Notes under the pieces: generated by a model | What the model was told of the DNA's origin: nothing | The model's input: the letters and a program-made list of their open reading frames with translations, nothing else | The model's database searches: none | In this document: in pieces, positions 13,789 through 22,053 of the stretch | How the letters are laid out: every line of letters starts with the position of its first letter | How positions within the stretch are numbered: the stretch's first letter is position 1 | Origin: Candidatus Omnitrophica bacterium UBA5776 | GTDB taxonomy: Bacteria > Omnitrophota > Gorgyraeia > Gygaellales > Profunditerraquicolaceae | Assembly: GCA_002418595.1 (NCBI GenBank) | Contig: DIEK01000075.1 | Span: forward strand, 5,607-28,384 | DNA: 22,778 bases | Direction: 5' to 3' | Program-made: the position numbers and the translations under genes

Positions 13789-13827
13789 CGGGCTTTAGCC
13801 CGAGTTAAGTATAGTGTCCCCGGAATT
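13789..13827 (-). repeat. 3'-end repeat, copy 3 (26-nt core plus palindrome)
   Basis: In reverse complement this matches 37 of 39 nt of copy 1, including the same 14-nt palindrome CGGGCTAAAGCCCG (13789-13802). It begins 3 nt after the metG stop codon (13831-13833), in metG sense direction, and runs into the palindrome array on its far side. Confidence 0.85.
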
Positions 13828-13830
13828 GAG

Positions 13831-15321
13831 TTACTTCTCTATCCTGGGGAACAAAGGCTGCCCTTTTTTCACCTCATCGCAAGAGAACTGCGCGAGGACC
13901 TCTTCCGCGGTGCGCGGCATAAACGGAACAAGCTCGAAGGCGCACGACCGCAAGACTCCCGCGAGGACGGCGAGAAAGGCTTCTATCTCCGCCTTTTTCC
14001 CTTCTTTGGAAAGATTCCAGGGTTTTGTCTCTTCCACGTATTTGTTCGCCATCCCGATAACCGCCCAGATGCGCTCCAGCGCCGTGCTGAAGTCGAAAAC
14101 CTCCATCGCCGCCGCCGTGTCTTCTTTTAAAGAGACGGCTTTGCTCATTATCTCTTTGCCGGCGCCTGGCGCGAGCGAGAAATCCGCCGGGATCCTGCCG
14201 GAGCAGTATTTTTCAAGCATGGTAGCGGTGCGGTGCACGAGATTGCCGAGATCGTTGGCCAGGTCGCCGTTGAACCTCTGGACGATTGATTCCTGCGAGA
14301 AATTTCCGTCCAGCCCGAAAGGCACGTCTCGCAGCAGGAAATATTTGTAGGCGTCTATCCCGAACCGTTCGGATACTTCGACAGGCGAGACCACGTTCCC
14401 CCTGGACTTGGACATCTTGGCGTCCTGCATCAGCCACCAGCCGTGCGCGAATACGCAGCGCGGCGGCTCTATGCCCAGGGCGTGCAGGATAACGGGCCAG
14501 TAAACGGCGTGCTGGCGAAGGATGTCCTTGGCCATAAAATGCACGTCCGCCGGCCACCAGGAAGAGACGTAATTACCGGAAGCGTCGAACTCCCCCACCG
14601 CGCTGATGTAATTCAGCAGGGCGTCGAACCAGACATAGGTCACGTGCCCGGGAGAGAAAGGCAGCGGGATACCCCAGGCAAGCCTCTCCTTCGGCCTCGA
14701 TATGCAAAGATCGCCGAGCTCGTTGCTGCGCAGAAAGCTCAAGGTCTCGTTGCGCCTGCTTTCCGGCCGGATAAAAAGGGGATTGGCTTCGATATGCTCC
14801 ACCAGCCATTTCTGGTGCTTCTTCATTCTCAGGAAATAATTGTTCTCGGTTATCTTCTCCACCGGTCTTTTGCAGTCCGGGCAGAGGGAATCCCGCAACT
14901 GCGATTCCACCCAGAAAGTTTCGCAGGGGGTGCAGTACCATCCTTGATACTGGGATTCGTATATCTCCCCTTTGGCGTAGAGTATCTCCAGCGCCCTCTG
15001 CACCGTCTTCACGTGCCTTTCCTCGGTGGTGCGTATGAAATCGTCGTAGGAAACGTCCAGCTTTCTCCAGAGCTGGCGGAACTGCGCGGAGACTTTGTCG
15101 GCGAAGAGCTGCGGAGATAACCCTGCCTCGTCCGCCGCCTTCTGTATCTTCTGTCCGTGCTCGTCCGTGCCGGTGAGGAAATGGACGTTATCTTTTCCCA
15201 TCCGGGCCCGCTTGTAACGCGCCATGCAGTCGGCGGCGATAGTGGTGTATGAATGCCCGATATGCGGGGAGGCGTTGACGTAATATAAAGGCGTGGTCAA
15301 ATAATACTTTTTCCGCATCAT
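13831..15321 (-). CDS. metG: Methionyl-tRNA synthetase (form without C-terminal tRNA-binding domain)
   Basis: This class I synthetase charges tRNA-Met, 496 aa. HIGH appears as PHIGHSY (20-23). The zinc knuckle has C130, C133, C147 and C150, and KMSKS is at 302-306 inside DAKMSKSRGN. The anticodon-binding helical domain runs from about 340 to the end, which closes with QPLFPRIEK. The EMAP/Trbp111-type C-terminal domain of many homologues (650-700 aa in total) is absent; this shorter form is common and not a truncation. Two ATGs (15321, 15318) lie behind AGGGA, and either could be used. It follows ricT by 16 nt, the order holB-ricT-metG also found in Bacillus. Repeat copy 3 sits directly after the stop. 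Confidence 0.96.
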   Translation of the reverse strand: MMRKKYYLTTPLYYVNASPHIGHSYTTIAADCMARYKRARMGKDNVHFLTGTDEHGQKIQKAADEAGLSPQLFADKVSAQFRQLWRKLDVSYDDFIRTTEERHVKTVQRALEILYAKGEIYESQYQGWYCTPCETFWVESQLRDSLCPDCKRPVEKITENNYFLRMKKHQKWLVEHIEANPLFIRPESRRNETLSFLRSNELGDLCISRPKERLAWGIPLPFSPGHVTYVWFDALLNYISAVGEFDASGNYVSSWWPADVHFMAKDILRQHAVYWPVILHALGIEPPRCVFAHGWWLMQDAKMSKSRGNVVSPVEVSERFGIDAYKYFLLRDVPFGLDGNFSQESIVQRFNGDLANDLGNLVHRTATMLEKYCSGRIPADFSLAPGAGKEIMSKAVSLKEDTAAAMEVFDFSTALERIWAVIGMANKYVEETKPWNLSKEGKKAEIEAFLAVLAGVLRSCAFELVPFMPRTAEEVLAQFSCDEVKKGQPLFPRIEK

Positions 15322-15337
15322 GAATTCCCTGGATGTC

Positions 15338-16114
15338 TTACTTGTTGTAATCCACCTGTATTATAGTCCCGTCTTCCATCTGGAGCGAAACCATCCTCTT
15401 GAAGACGTTGACGTTAATAACTTTGCCTTTGCCCTGCTGGACCGAGATATGTTCTCCTTCCCTGGGCAGGCCGCGGGAAAGAGTTTTGTAAACGTCGTAT
15501 TCGAAGCTTAAACAGCACATCAATCTGCCGCACAAACCGGATATCTTCGGAGGGTTAAGCGGCAAGCCTTCTTCTTTGGCCATCTTTATCGTCACGGGTT
15601 CGAAATCACGCAGGAACCTCGCGCAGCAGAGTTCGCGCCCGCAGGAGCCGTAACCGCCGAAGAACCTCGCTTCGTCCCGGACCCCGATCTGGCGGAGTTC
15701 GATCCGGGCTTTGAATATCTTCGCCAGGTCCTTGACCAGATCGCGAAAATCCACCCTGCCGTTGGCGGTAAAATAAAAAACTATCTTGCTTTTGTCGAAG
15801 GAATACTCGCCGTGAACCAGTTTCATCTCCAGCTTGTGTTCCTGTATCTTTAAAGAACAGGTCGCCGCGGCTTCTTTGGCTTTGACCCTGTTGTCTTCAA
15901 TCTGGCGCAGATCGTTCGGGCCGGCCGCGCGCAATATCTTCTTCAAAGGCTCTTTGGATTTGCCGGCCGGAACGGCCTGGTCGGGGGAAATTACCGATCC
16001 GTAATCCACTCCCCTGTCATGCTCAACGATAACGCACTCCCCCTCCTTGAGCGAAAGTCCGGAAGAGGTGTAATTGAATATCGGTCCGAGGCTTCTCAAT
16101 CTTACCAGGATCAT
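15338..16114 (-). CDS. ricT: PSP1 domain protein, RicT (YaaT)-like
   Basis: The product is 258 aa counted from ATG 16114, which overlaps the holB stop as ATGA. A GTG nine nt upstream (16123) with GGAG 2 nt before it is a possible alternative. The PSP1 core has GGYGSCGRELCCARFL (C158, C163, C164) and GLCGRLMCCLSFE (C195, C200, C201). These cysteine pairs are conserved in the RicT family. In Bacillus RicT joins RicA and RicF in an iron-sulfur Y-complex that guides RNase Y cleavage and affects sporulation and competence. RicA and RicF are not seen here, and function in a diderm is unproven. Placement between holB and metG is the conserved Bacillus order. Confidence 0.9.
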   Translation of the reverse strand: MILVRLRSLGPIFNYTSSGLSLKEGECVIVEHDRGVDYGSVISPDQAVPAGKSKEPLKKILRAAGPNDLRQIEDNRVKAKEAAATCSLKIQEHKLEMKLVHGEYSFDKSKIVFYFTANGRVDFRDLVKDLAKIFKARIELRQIGVRDEARFFGGYGSCGRELCCARFLRDFEPVTIKMAKEEGLPLNPPKISGLCGRLMCCLSFEYDVYKTLSRGLPREGEHISVQQGKGKVINVNVFKRMVSLQMEDGTIIQVDYNK

Positions 16115-17076
16115 TTTATGCACGACTCCATTCTCAAGCCGGAAACCAGCAGTTTGACGTTGGCGTTTTGTTCCAGAAAAAGCAGCGAATCCGCCAGCGA
16201 GCGGAAAGCCTTGAGCAGCTCCGCTGTAGTATAGCGCGCGCCGCAGTCGGCCGCGTCCCGTCTACGGTCGTAATTTACCAGCCGTGATTCCGGCGCTCCT
16301 GTTTTCAACAATATCACATCTCTTAACCACGCGGCCATCGCGGTCATAGCCGCTTTTGCGTCTTCCCTCTCCTTAAGTCCGGCTGAGATATCCGGCCCTT
16401 TGCCCAGGAAATAATCTACCGCCCTGTCCCTTTCTTCCACTATCTTTCTGCGCTGCATCTTGAGGGCGGCGCCCGGGCTGCCGCAGGAAAAAGAAGAGAG
16501 GAACCCGGCAGTCTGCGCGTCTACGCCGTGGGAATCCCGCAGCAGAGCCTCCAGCACAGGGGCCGCCAAACGGCGGAACCTGACCGACTGGCAGCGCGAA
16601 AGCACCGTTTTTAACAACCGCGAAGGACAGGATGTAACCAGGATGATAATGCTTCCCTCCGGCGGTTCTTCCAGCACCTTCAAAATGGAATTGGCCGCCT
16701 CCGCGGTGAGCTTATGAGCGTTATCTATTATGAAAACCCTTTTTCTGCCCTCGTAAGGCTTCAGAAATATCTCCCGGCGCAGGGCGCGTATGTCATCAGA
16801 CTTTACCGCGTCCTGGTCGTTCTCTATCAGATGCACGTCCGGGTGCTCTCCCTTTTCTATCTTGAGGCACGAAGCGCACTGTCCGCACGGTTCATTCGCT
16901 GCCGGCAGGCAATTCAAGGCCTTCGCCGTCAACACCGCCGCCGTCTTCTTCCCCACTCCTTCGGGACCGCAGAAAATCAGGCCGGAGGGCATTCTGGAAC
17001 TCTTCAGGTATTGCCTGAGCATCCCCAAGGCCTCATCCTGCCCCTTGAACTCTGCGAAACAACTTATTCCAGACAT
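16111..17076 (-). CDS. holB: DNA polymerase III delta' subunit (clamp loader)
   Basis: This AAA+ clamp-loader subunit helps open the beta clamp at replication forks. The protein is 321 aa. Walker A GPEGVGKKT is at 37-45. Zinc-binding cysteines are C56, C64, C67 and C70 (the last three in CGQCASC), DNAHKLT marks the Walker B region, and NSILKVLEEPPEG follows. The SRC sensor-like motif appears in LKTVLSRCQSVRF. Delta' and the DnaX tau/gamma subunit are related; the short length and the tmk-holB-ricT context favour delta'. It begins 11 nt after tmk with AAGGA upstream of the ATG. The C-terminal third is divergent, as usual for this family. Confidence 0.9.
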   Translation of the reverse strand: MSGISCFAEFKGQDEALGMLRQYLKSSRMPSGLIFCGPEGVGKKTAAVLTAKALNCLPAANEPCGQCASCLKIEKGEHPDVHLIENDQDAVKSDDIRALRREIFLKPYEGRKRVFIIDNAHKLTAEAANSILKVLEEPPEGSIIILVTSCPSRLLKTVLSRCQSVRFRRLAAPVLEALLRDSHGVDAQTAGFLSSFSCGSPGAALKMQRRKIVEERDRAVDYFLGKGPDISAGLKEREDAKAAMTAMAAWLRDVILLKTGAPESRLVNYDRRRDAADCGARYTTAELLKAFRSLADSLLFLEQNANVKLLVSGLRMESCIK

Positions 17077-17087
17077 GAATAATTTCC

Positions 17088-17741
17088 TTATACCGCGCGG
17101 ATGCCGGGCAATCCCGCCGCCGCCAGCCTGACGTTGCGCTGCGTGACCGCTTTATCCTGCGAGACCTTCACGACCTTCACCCTGCCCGGCTCGGCAGCAG
17201 CTATGCGCAGGTAACCGCGTCTTACCCGCCTATGATAAACCAGATCACGGCTCTCTATCCTGTCCTTTTTGAGTTCCCTGTGGCGCAGTCCCCGTCCGGC
17301 AGGAATATCCAGCAGTATGGTAAGGTCCGGGGTTGCCCCCGGAGTGACGAACCGGCCGATCTCCTCTATGATACGCTGATCCATACCCAATCCGTATCCC
17401 TGGTAGGCGCGCGTAGAATCGAGATACCGGTCGCATATGACGATATATCCCTCTTCCAATTTAGGCCTTATTTTTTCCTGAACGATCTGCGCCCGGGCCG
17501 CCATATAAAGCAGCAATTCGCATTCTCGGGACATATTGCCGTTCTTTCTGTCCAGCAGAACGCGCCTTATTTTCTCCCCTATGGCGGTGCTGCCGGGCTC
17601 GCGGACGAATACGGTCTTGCGGCCTTTCTTCCTCAAATAAGCGTAGAGCATCCCGGCCTGGGTGCTCTTGCCGCACCCTTCCGTTCCCTCAAAGGTGATG
17701 AAAAACCCCCGGCGTGATGAGCATTTAGGAGCCGCCTTCAT
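17088..17741 (-). CDS. tmk: Thymidylate kinase
   Basis: Tmk phosphorylates dTMP to dTDP for DNA synthesis. The product is 217 aa from ATG 17741, which overlaps the cysS stop as ATGA and has GGAG 6 nt upstream; the frame is open to a TTG five codons earlier, which I reject. The P-loop FEGTEGCGKST is at 17-27, VREPGST follows, and CDRYLDSTRAYQGYG carries the DRY/H motif that contacts dTMP. The LID region is RELKKDRIESRD with several arginines. In place of the usual DRFE ending it has DRIESRD, which keeps the charge pattern. It lies before holB, the order also found in Bacillus. Confidence 0.95.
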   Translation of the reverse strand: MKAAPKCSSRRGFFITFEGTEGCGKSTQAGMLYAYLRKKGRKTVFVREPGSTAIGEKIRRVLLDRKNGNMSRECELLLYMAARAQIVQEKIRPKLEEGYIVICDRYLDSTRAYQGYGLGMDQRIIEEIGRFVTPGATPDLTILLDIPAGRGLRHRELKKDRIESRDLVYHRRVRRGYLRIAAAEPGRVKVVKVSQDKAVTQRNVRLAAAGLPGIRAV

Positions 17742-19108
17742 ATCTTTCTCCGCCAAAGAGTGCCTTGTTTGGTGTCTTCCAGTATTATCCCGCCGGCCTC
17801 GAGGTCCTTCCTGATTTTGTCGGATAAGGCGTAATCTTTTTTACTGCGGGCCTCTTCCCGTTTCTTCAGCATTGCGGCGATATCAATCCCGTTCTTCGCG
17901 GAGTTTTCTTCGCCCGCCGCCAGCCCCAGTATCCGCAGCATGGACTTTACTTCTGCCGCGGCCGCGGCCTGCAGAACGGCGTCATCCGGACGTTTATTGG
18001 CCAGGCCGATAAGGCTGAAGGCGCAGGCCAGCGCTTCGGGGGTATTGAAATCGTTATCCATCGCCCGCAGGAAATCCTGCCGCGCCTTCGAAACTTCCCC
18101 CGCGGCTTCCCCGCCGGCAAAAGTAGCGGAATGGGAGAGAAAAATGCTTATCCTTTCCAAGGCGTGCGCCGCTTCTTTCATCTTTTCGCGCGAGAAATCC
18201 AGCGGGCTGGAATAATGCGTCTGTAGATATAATAATTTGAGCACGTCCGCCGGATATTCGGAAACGGCGTCCCGGATGGTGATGAAATTACCCAGCGATT
18301 TGGCCATTTTCTGTCCGTTTATGGTCAGCAGTCCGTGGTGTATCCAGTACCTGGCGAACGGTTTGCCGGTCAGGGCTTCCGACTGCGCTATCTCGTTTTC
18401 GTGATGCGGAAAAATCAGGTCCCTGCCGCCGGCGTGGATGTCCAACGTCCCGCTCTTCAGGTATTTCATGCTCATCGCCGAACACTCTATGTGCCATCCG
18501 GGCCTGCCCGCGCCCCAGGGACTCGTCCAGGAAGGTTCGGAAGGTTTAGAGGCCTTCCAGAGCGCGAAATCCAGCGGATCGCTCTTCATCTCCGAAGGAC
18601 CGATGCGCACGCCTTGCCGCATCTGCTCGGTGTCCTGCCCGGAGAGCTTTCCGTAACCGGGAAATTTACGCACGTTGAAATAAACGTCCCCGCCGGAGAC
18701 ATATGCCGCTCCTTTTTCCACCAGCGCGGCGATGTGATCGATCATGCAGTCGATGTTCTCCGTGGCCCTGGGCTCGCTGTCCGCCTCGCCGATACCCAGC
18801 AGTTTCAGGTCGCGGCGGTATTCCTCTATGTATTTCTCCGCGACTTCCTTCCAGGACATCCCGCTCTCGCGCGCCTTGTTGATTATCTTATCGTCGATAT
18901 CGGTGATGTTGCGCACGAAATTGACCTTATAGCCCCTGTAAGAAAGATATGCGCGCACCAGGTTGAAGATATACAGGCTCCTGGCGTGCCCTATATGACA
19001 GCTGTCGTAAACCGTGACCCCGCAGGTGTACATATTGACGTCCGGAGGGTTCAACGGCAGGAATTCCTCGTGTTTGCGGGAAAGAGAATTGTATATGCTT
19101 AACGGCAT
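17738..19108 (-). CDS. cysS: Cysteinyl-tRNA synthetase
   Basis: This class I synthetase charges tRNA-Cys, 456 aa. The start is taken at MPLSIYNSLS (19108), the canonical beginning, with AAGGA about 10 nt upstream; 20 extra in-frame codons before it are low complexity and rejected. Catalytic zinc ligands are C29, C209, H234 and E238. HIGH is at 38-41 (CHIGHARS), KMSKS appears as KMAKS at 267-271, and the FPHHENEIAQSE signature is near 233-244. The C-terminal DALR domain includes DNDFNTPEALA. It follows cysE by 56 nt, so cysteine synthesis and charging are linked as in the Bacillus cysE-cysS arrangement. It overlaps tmk by 4 nt. Confidence 0.96.
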   Translation of the reverse strand: MPLSIYNSLSRKHEEFLPLNPPDVNMYTCGVTVYDSCHIGHARSLYIFNLVRAYLSYRGYKVNFVRNITDIDDKIINKARESGMSWKEVAEKYIEEYRRDLKLLGIGEADSEPRATENIDCMIDHIAALVEKGAAYVSGGDVYFNVRKFPGYGKLSGQDTEQMRQGVRIGPSEMKSDPLDFALWKASKPSEPSWTSPWGAGRPGWHIECSAMSMKYLKSGTLDIHAGGRDLIFPHHENEIAQSEALTGKPFARYWIHHGLLTINGQKMAKSLGNFITIRDAVSEYPADVLKLLYLQTHYSSPLDFSREKMKEAAHALERISIFLSHSATFAGGEAAGEVSKARQDFLRAMDNDFNTPEALACAFSLIGLANKRPDDAVLQAAAAAEVKSMLRILGLAAGEENSAKNGIDIAAMLKKREEARSKKDYALSDKIRKDLEAGGIILEDTKQGTLWRRKI

Positions 19109-19164
19109 GGTTGAATCTTCCTTATCGTTACGGCAGCCGGCTGAAGAACGGCTCCGGGACGGGA

Positions 19165-19857
19165 TCAATTCGTTTTTCTGTCCTTCTCCAGTTGCTCTAT
19201 GCGTTTCTGCAGCGCTTCTATGCTCTCCACCAACGGATCGAGTATGTGTATGTGGTCGAGACTGACGTCTATCTTCTTGCCGTCCTGCCGCGTGATCCTC
19301 CCCGGGACACCCACCACCGTAGAGTTGGGCGGCACATCCTTGATCACCACCGCGTTGGCGCCGATGTAGGAATTATCGCCTATTTTTATATCGCCGAGCA
19401 CCTTGGCCCCCGCTCCTATGACCACATTATCCCCGACCGTGGGATGCCGCTTGCCTTTCCGGATACCCGTGCCGCCGAGAGTCACTCCCTGGTACAAAAG
19501 CACGTTGTTTCCGACCACAGCGGTCTCTCCGATCACCACCCCCATACCGTGGTCGATGAAAAGACCGCGCCCGATGACCGCCCCGGGGTGTATCTCTATC
19601 CCGGTCCACTGCCTGCCGAACTGGCTGACCAGCCTAGCCGCAAGATAAAGTTTAAGACGGAAAAAGACCCTCGCGACGCGGTAACAGAGCAAAGCGTGCA
19701 GCCCCTGGTAAAGGATGACGATCTCCAGCAGGCTCCTGGCCGCCGGATCCTTGGAACGGGCGGCGTTTATCTCGTCTCGGAAAAAGAGCGCGGAGGCGGC
19801 GAAAACCGCCAACAACGCCCCGCAAACCAGCAGCAATAACGATAGAATGAACGGCAT
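19165..19857 (-). CDS. cysE: Serine O-acetyltransferase with N-terminal membrane segment
   Basis: The enzyme acetylates serine to O-acetylserine, the first step of cysteine synthesis. The product is 230 aa from ATG 19857, in a TGATG overlap with the ispF stop and with AGGAGG about 8 nt upstream. [20 protein letters not shown] (37-56) is the usual SAT helical region. The left-handed beta-helix then contains [12 protein letters not shown] (H103), GVTLGGTG and KRHPTVGD (H138), the two catalytic histidines. Residues 2-25 are almost wholly hydrophobic and look like a signal anchor in place of the usual short soluble N-terminus. The end (207-230) is a charged, possibly coiled-coil helix rather than the classic feedback tail. 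Cytoplasmic catalysis with a membrane tether is inferred. Confidence 0.92.
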   Translation of the reverse strand: MPFILSLLLLVCGALLAVFAASALFFRDEINAARSKDPAARSLLEIVILYQGLHALLCYRVARVFFRLKLYLAARLVSQFGRQWTGIEIHPGAVIGRGLFIDHGMGVVIGETAVVGNNVLLYQGVTLGGTGIRKGKRHPTVGDNVVIGAGAKVLGDIKIGDNSYIGANAVVIKDVPPNSTVVGVPGRITRQDGKKIDVSLDHIHILDPLVESIEALQKRIEQLEKDRKTN

Positions 19858-20348
19858 CAAGCTTCCCTCCTGCGGACGGTCGCGGCGGCGTAAGCGGCCA
19901 CGGCCTCCTTTCTTCCTATCTCTCCCAGTCCCTCGGCGGTCTTGGCTTTCACGCCCACCGCGTCCGGAGATATACCGAGGATGGCGGCGAGCTTCTCCCT
20001 CATCCCGGATTTATACGCGCGCAGCGCCGGTTCCTGCGCGATTATCACTATATCCACGTTGACCACCGAGAACCCTTTTCGCGAGACGGCGAGCCGCACT
20101 TTTTCCAGAAGCAGAGAACTGGACGCGTCCTTATAAGCAGGGTCGCTGTCGGGAAAGAATTCGCCTATGTCTCCCAGGGCGCAGGCCCCCAACAGCGCGT
20201 CGCACAAAGCGTGCAGGGCCGCGTCTCCGTCGGAATGGCCGAGCAGCCCTTTTTCATAAGGCACCTCCAGGCCGCAAAGGAAGAGCCTACGCCCTTCGAC
20301 GAGCCGGTGTATATCGTATCCAATACCGCTGCGGTATTCCAATTTCAT
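19857..20348 (-). CDS. ispF: 2-C-methyl-D-erythritol 2,4-cyclodiphosphate synthase
   Basis: IspF forms the cyclic diphosphate in the MEP route to isoprenoids. The 163 aa length is typical of the trimeric enzyme. Zinc ligands are D12 and H14 in GYDIHRL and H46 in [33 protein letters not shown] is the signature loop, and [21 protein letters not shown] is the conserved C-terminal part that contacts CDP. It overlaps ispD by ATGA and cysE by one base, so translation of the three is probably coupled. The preceding pathway enzyme IspD is encoded directly upstream. Confidence 0.97.
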   Translation of the reverse strand: MKLEYRSGIGYDIHRLVEGRRLFLCGLEVPYEKGLLGHSDGDAALHALCDALLGACALGDIGEFFPDSDPAYKDASSSLLLEKVRLAVSRKGFSVVNVDIVIIAQEPALRAYKSGMREKLAAILGISPDAVGVKAKTAEGLGEIGRKEAVAAYAAATVRRREA

Positions 20349-21055
20349 CTCCCCGCCGCGCGCAATACGGCCGCGGCCAAAATCAGGTCTTCCGGAGTGG
20401 TTATCTTTATGTTAGTGTATTCGCCCGCGCAGACCATCACCTTTCTTCCCATCGCCTCCACCAACGAAGCATCATCCGTAAACACCCTGCCGGCCGGCAT
20501 GCGGGAATACGCCTCCAGTATGATCCTCCGCTTGAAGGCCTGCGGGGTCTGCACTTCGCAAAAACGAGCCCTGTCCGGAGTTGCGGCCACCCGGCCTCCG
20601 TAACGGCGTCCCGCGCCGCGCGCCCCGGCGATCTCTTTAATGGTGCATTTCAACGGCACTCCCGGGACAGCCGCTCCGCACAGAGCCGCCTGTTTTATCA
20701 CCCCGTCCACGAGAGAGCGGGAAATCAACGGCCTGGCAGCGTCGTGGATCAAAATAATATCCGAGGACGTCGAAACGCGCGCCAGCCCGCGGCGGACGGA
20801 ATCCTGGCGTTCTTTTCCGCCGTAAACCATCTTTACCGGTTTCGTTAAGCGGGTTCTCTTGAACGCCGCCCGCAAACCGTCAAAAGACTCCCTGCCGGCA
20901 ACCAGCACTATTTCCGACACGTCCGGGTGAGCGGCAAAAGTCCGCAGAGAATGGAGAAAAACCGGTTTGCCGCCGAGTGAAGCGAGTACTTTCGTCCCGG
21001 AAGAAGAAAATCTCTTTCCTTTTCCCGCCGCCAGCAGTATCACGGAAGCCGACAT
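20345..21055 (-). CDS. ispD: 2-C-methyl-D-erythritol 4-phosphate cytidylyltransferase
   Basis: IspD couples CTP to methylerythritol phosphate in the MEP pathway. The protein is 236 aa with a nucleotidyltransferase fold. VILLAAGKGKRF (5-16) is the CTP-binding loop with K22 further on. GGKERQDSVRRGL, IHDAARPLISRSLVD and KITTPEDLILAAAVL near the C-terminus are all family hallmarks. Between them, VPLKCTIKEI and a basic loop with several arginines (about residues 142-158) are longer than in the shortest homologues. It begins 5 nt after the yacL-like gene with only a weak ribosome site, which points to coupling. Confidence 0.95.
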   Translation of the reverse strand: MSASVILLAAGKGKRFSSSGTKVLASLGGKPVFLHSLRTFAAHPDVSEIVLVAGRESFDGLRAAFKRTRLTKPVKMVYGGKERQDSVRRGLARVSTSSDIILIHDAARPLISRSLVDGVIKQAALCGAAVPGVPLKCTIKEIAGARGAGRRYGGRVAATPDRARFCEVQTPQAFKRRIILEAYSRMPAGRVFTDDASLVEAMGRKVMVCAGEYTNIKITTPEDLILAAAVLRAAGR

Positions 21056-21060
21056 ATCGT

Positions 21061-22047
21061 TTATCTGTCCGTCCTGGTAAATATCATCCGGCCGGCCTGA
21101 GTCTGCAGCACGGAAGTGACTATGACCTTGAGCTCCTGCCCGATGAACTTTCGGGCGTCTTCCACCACCACCATCGTCCCGTCCTCAAGGTAGCCGACCG
21201 CCTGGTTATGCTCCTTCCCTTCCTTGATCAGCTTGATCTGCATTATCTCCCCGGGAAAGACCACCGGTTTGAGCGCGTTGGCCAACTCGTTGATATTGAG
21301 GACTTTTATGCCGTCCAGAGAAGCCACGCGGTTAAGATTGAAGTCAACGGTCAATATCTTCGCTTCCAGAAGTTTGGCCAGTTTCACGAGTTTGGCGTCA
21401 ACCTCGGGGACTTCCGGTATCTCCTCCTCGCTGATGCTGATGTCGCCGGCGGCGTTCTTCTGGAGATTATGAAGTATCTCAAGCCCCCTTTTCCCGCGCT
21501 GGCGTCTAACCGAATCAGTGGAGTCGGCGATCTGCTGCAGTTCCCTCAACACGAAACGCGGGATCACCAGCCTGCCGGTCAAGAAATTGGTCTTGTAGAT
21601 ATCGATGATCCTGCCGTCGATGATCACGCTGGTGTCGAGCACGTTAATGCCTTCCGAATAATCCTGCCGGCGCAGGCGCACGTAGGGAATAATCACGTTG
21701 AATTCATCCTTGCCGCGCAGACCTATCAGCATGCCGAGATAACAGAATATCGAAGTCAACAGCACCCTGGCGAGGGAAACCTGTTCCGGGGCCAGGGGAG
21801 CGATCGAAAAAGCGTCAACGACGAGTTTTGCCATGATCAGCCCCAGGATAAGCCCGAAGACCGCGCTGGAAAGCCCGCGTACCGACACGCGCCTCATGCC
21901 CATCTCCAGAAGCATTATGCATAACGCCGCCGACAATCCGGTCAGCGCGCCGAAGAGACCGCTGCTGTTGAGATATATCCCGGAAAAATTATAACCGACG
22001 ATGGTGCCGCCCATGAGAAAAAGCAGACGCAGGAAAAAAATGTTCAT
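21061..22047 (-). CDS. Membrane-anchored PIN-TRAM domain protein (YacL-like putative RNase)
   Basis: The protein is 328 aa with YacL architecture. Four membrane segments lie at about 5-25, 31-50, 58-80 and 92-110. A PIN nuclease domain (about 133-255) has the acidic set D138 in [11 protein letters not shown]169 in [12 protein letters not shown]217 and D235 in [16 protein letters not shown] domain (about 265-325) follows, including [19 protein letters not shown] domains cleave RNA with bound metal, and TRAM binds RNA, so a membrane-tethered ribonuclease is expected, but no substrate is established. AGGAGG lies 10 nt before the ATG, 6 nt past radA. In Bacillus the order is radA-disA-yacL; disA is missing here. 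Confidence 0.92.
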   Translation of the reverse strand: MNIFFLRLLFLMGGTIVGYNFSGIYLNSSGLFGALTGLSAALCIMLLEMGMRRVSVRGLSSAVFGLILGLIMAKLVVDAFSIAPLAPEQVSLARVLLTSIFCYLGMLIGLRGKDEFNVIIPYVRLRRQDYSEGINVLDTSVIIDGRIIDIYKTNFLTGRLVIPRFVLRELQQIADSTDSVRRQRGKRGLEILHNLQKNAAGDISISEEEIPEVPEVDAKLVKLAKLLEAKILTVDFNLNRVASLDGIKVLNINELANALKPVVFPGEIMQIKLIKEGKEHNQAVGYLEDGTMVVVEDARKFIGQELKVIVTSVLQTQAGRMIFTRTDR

Positions 22048-22053
22048 GGAAAG

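Noticed and set aside
19109-19168. 20-codon upstream extension of cysS
   Set aside because: The sequence is serine- and arginine-rich and overlaps the cysE end. The canonical MPLSIYNSLS start has a ribosome site.
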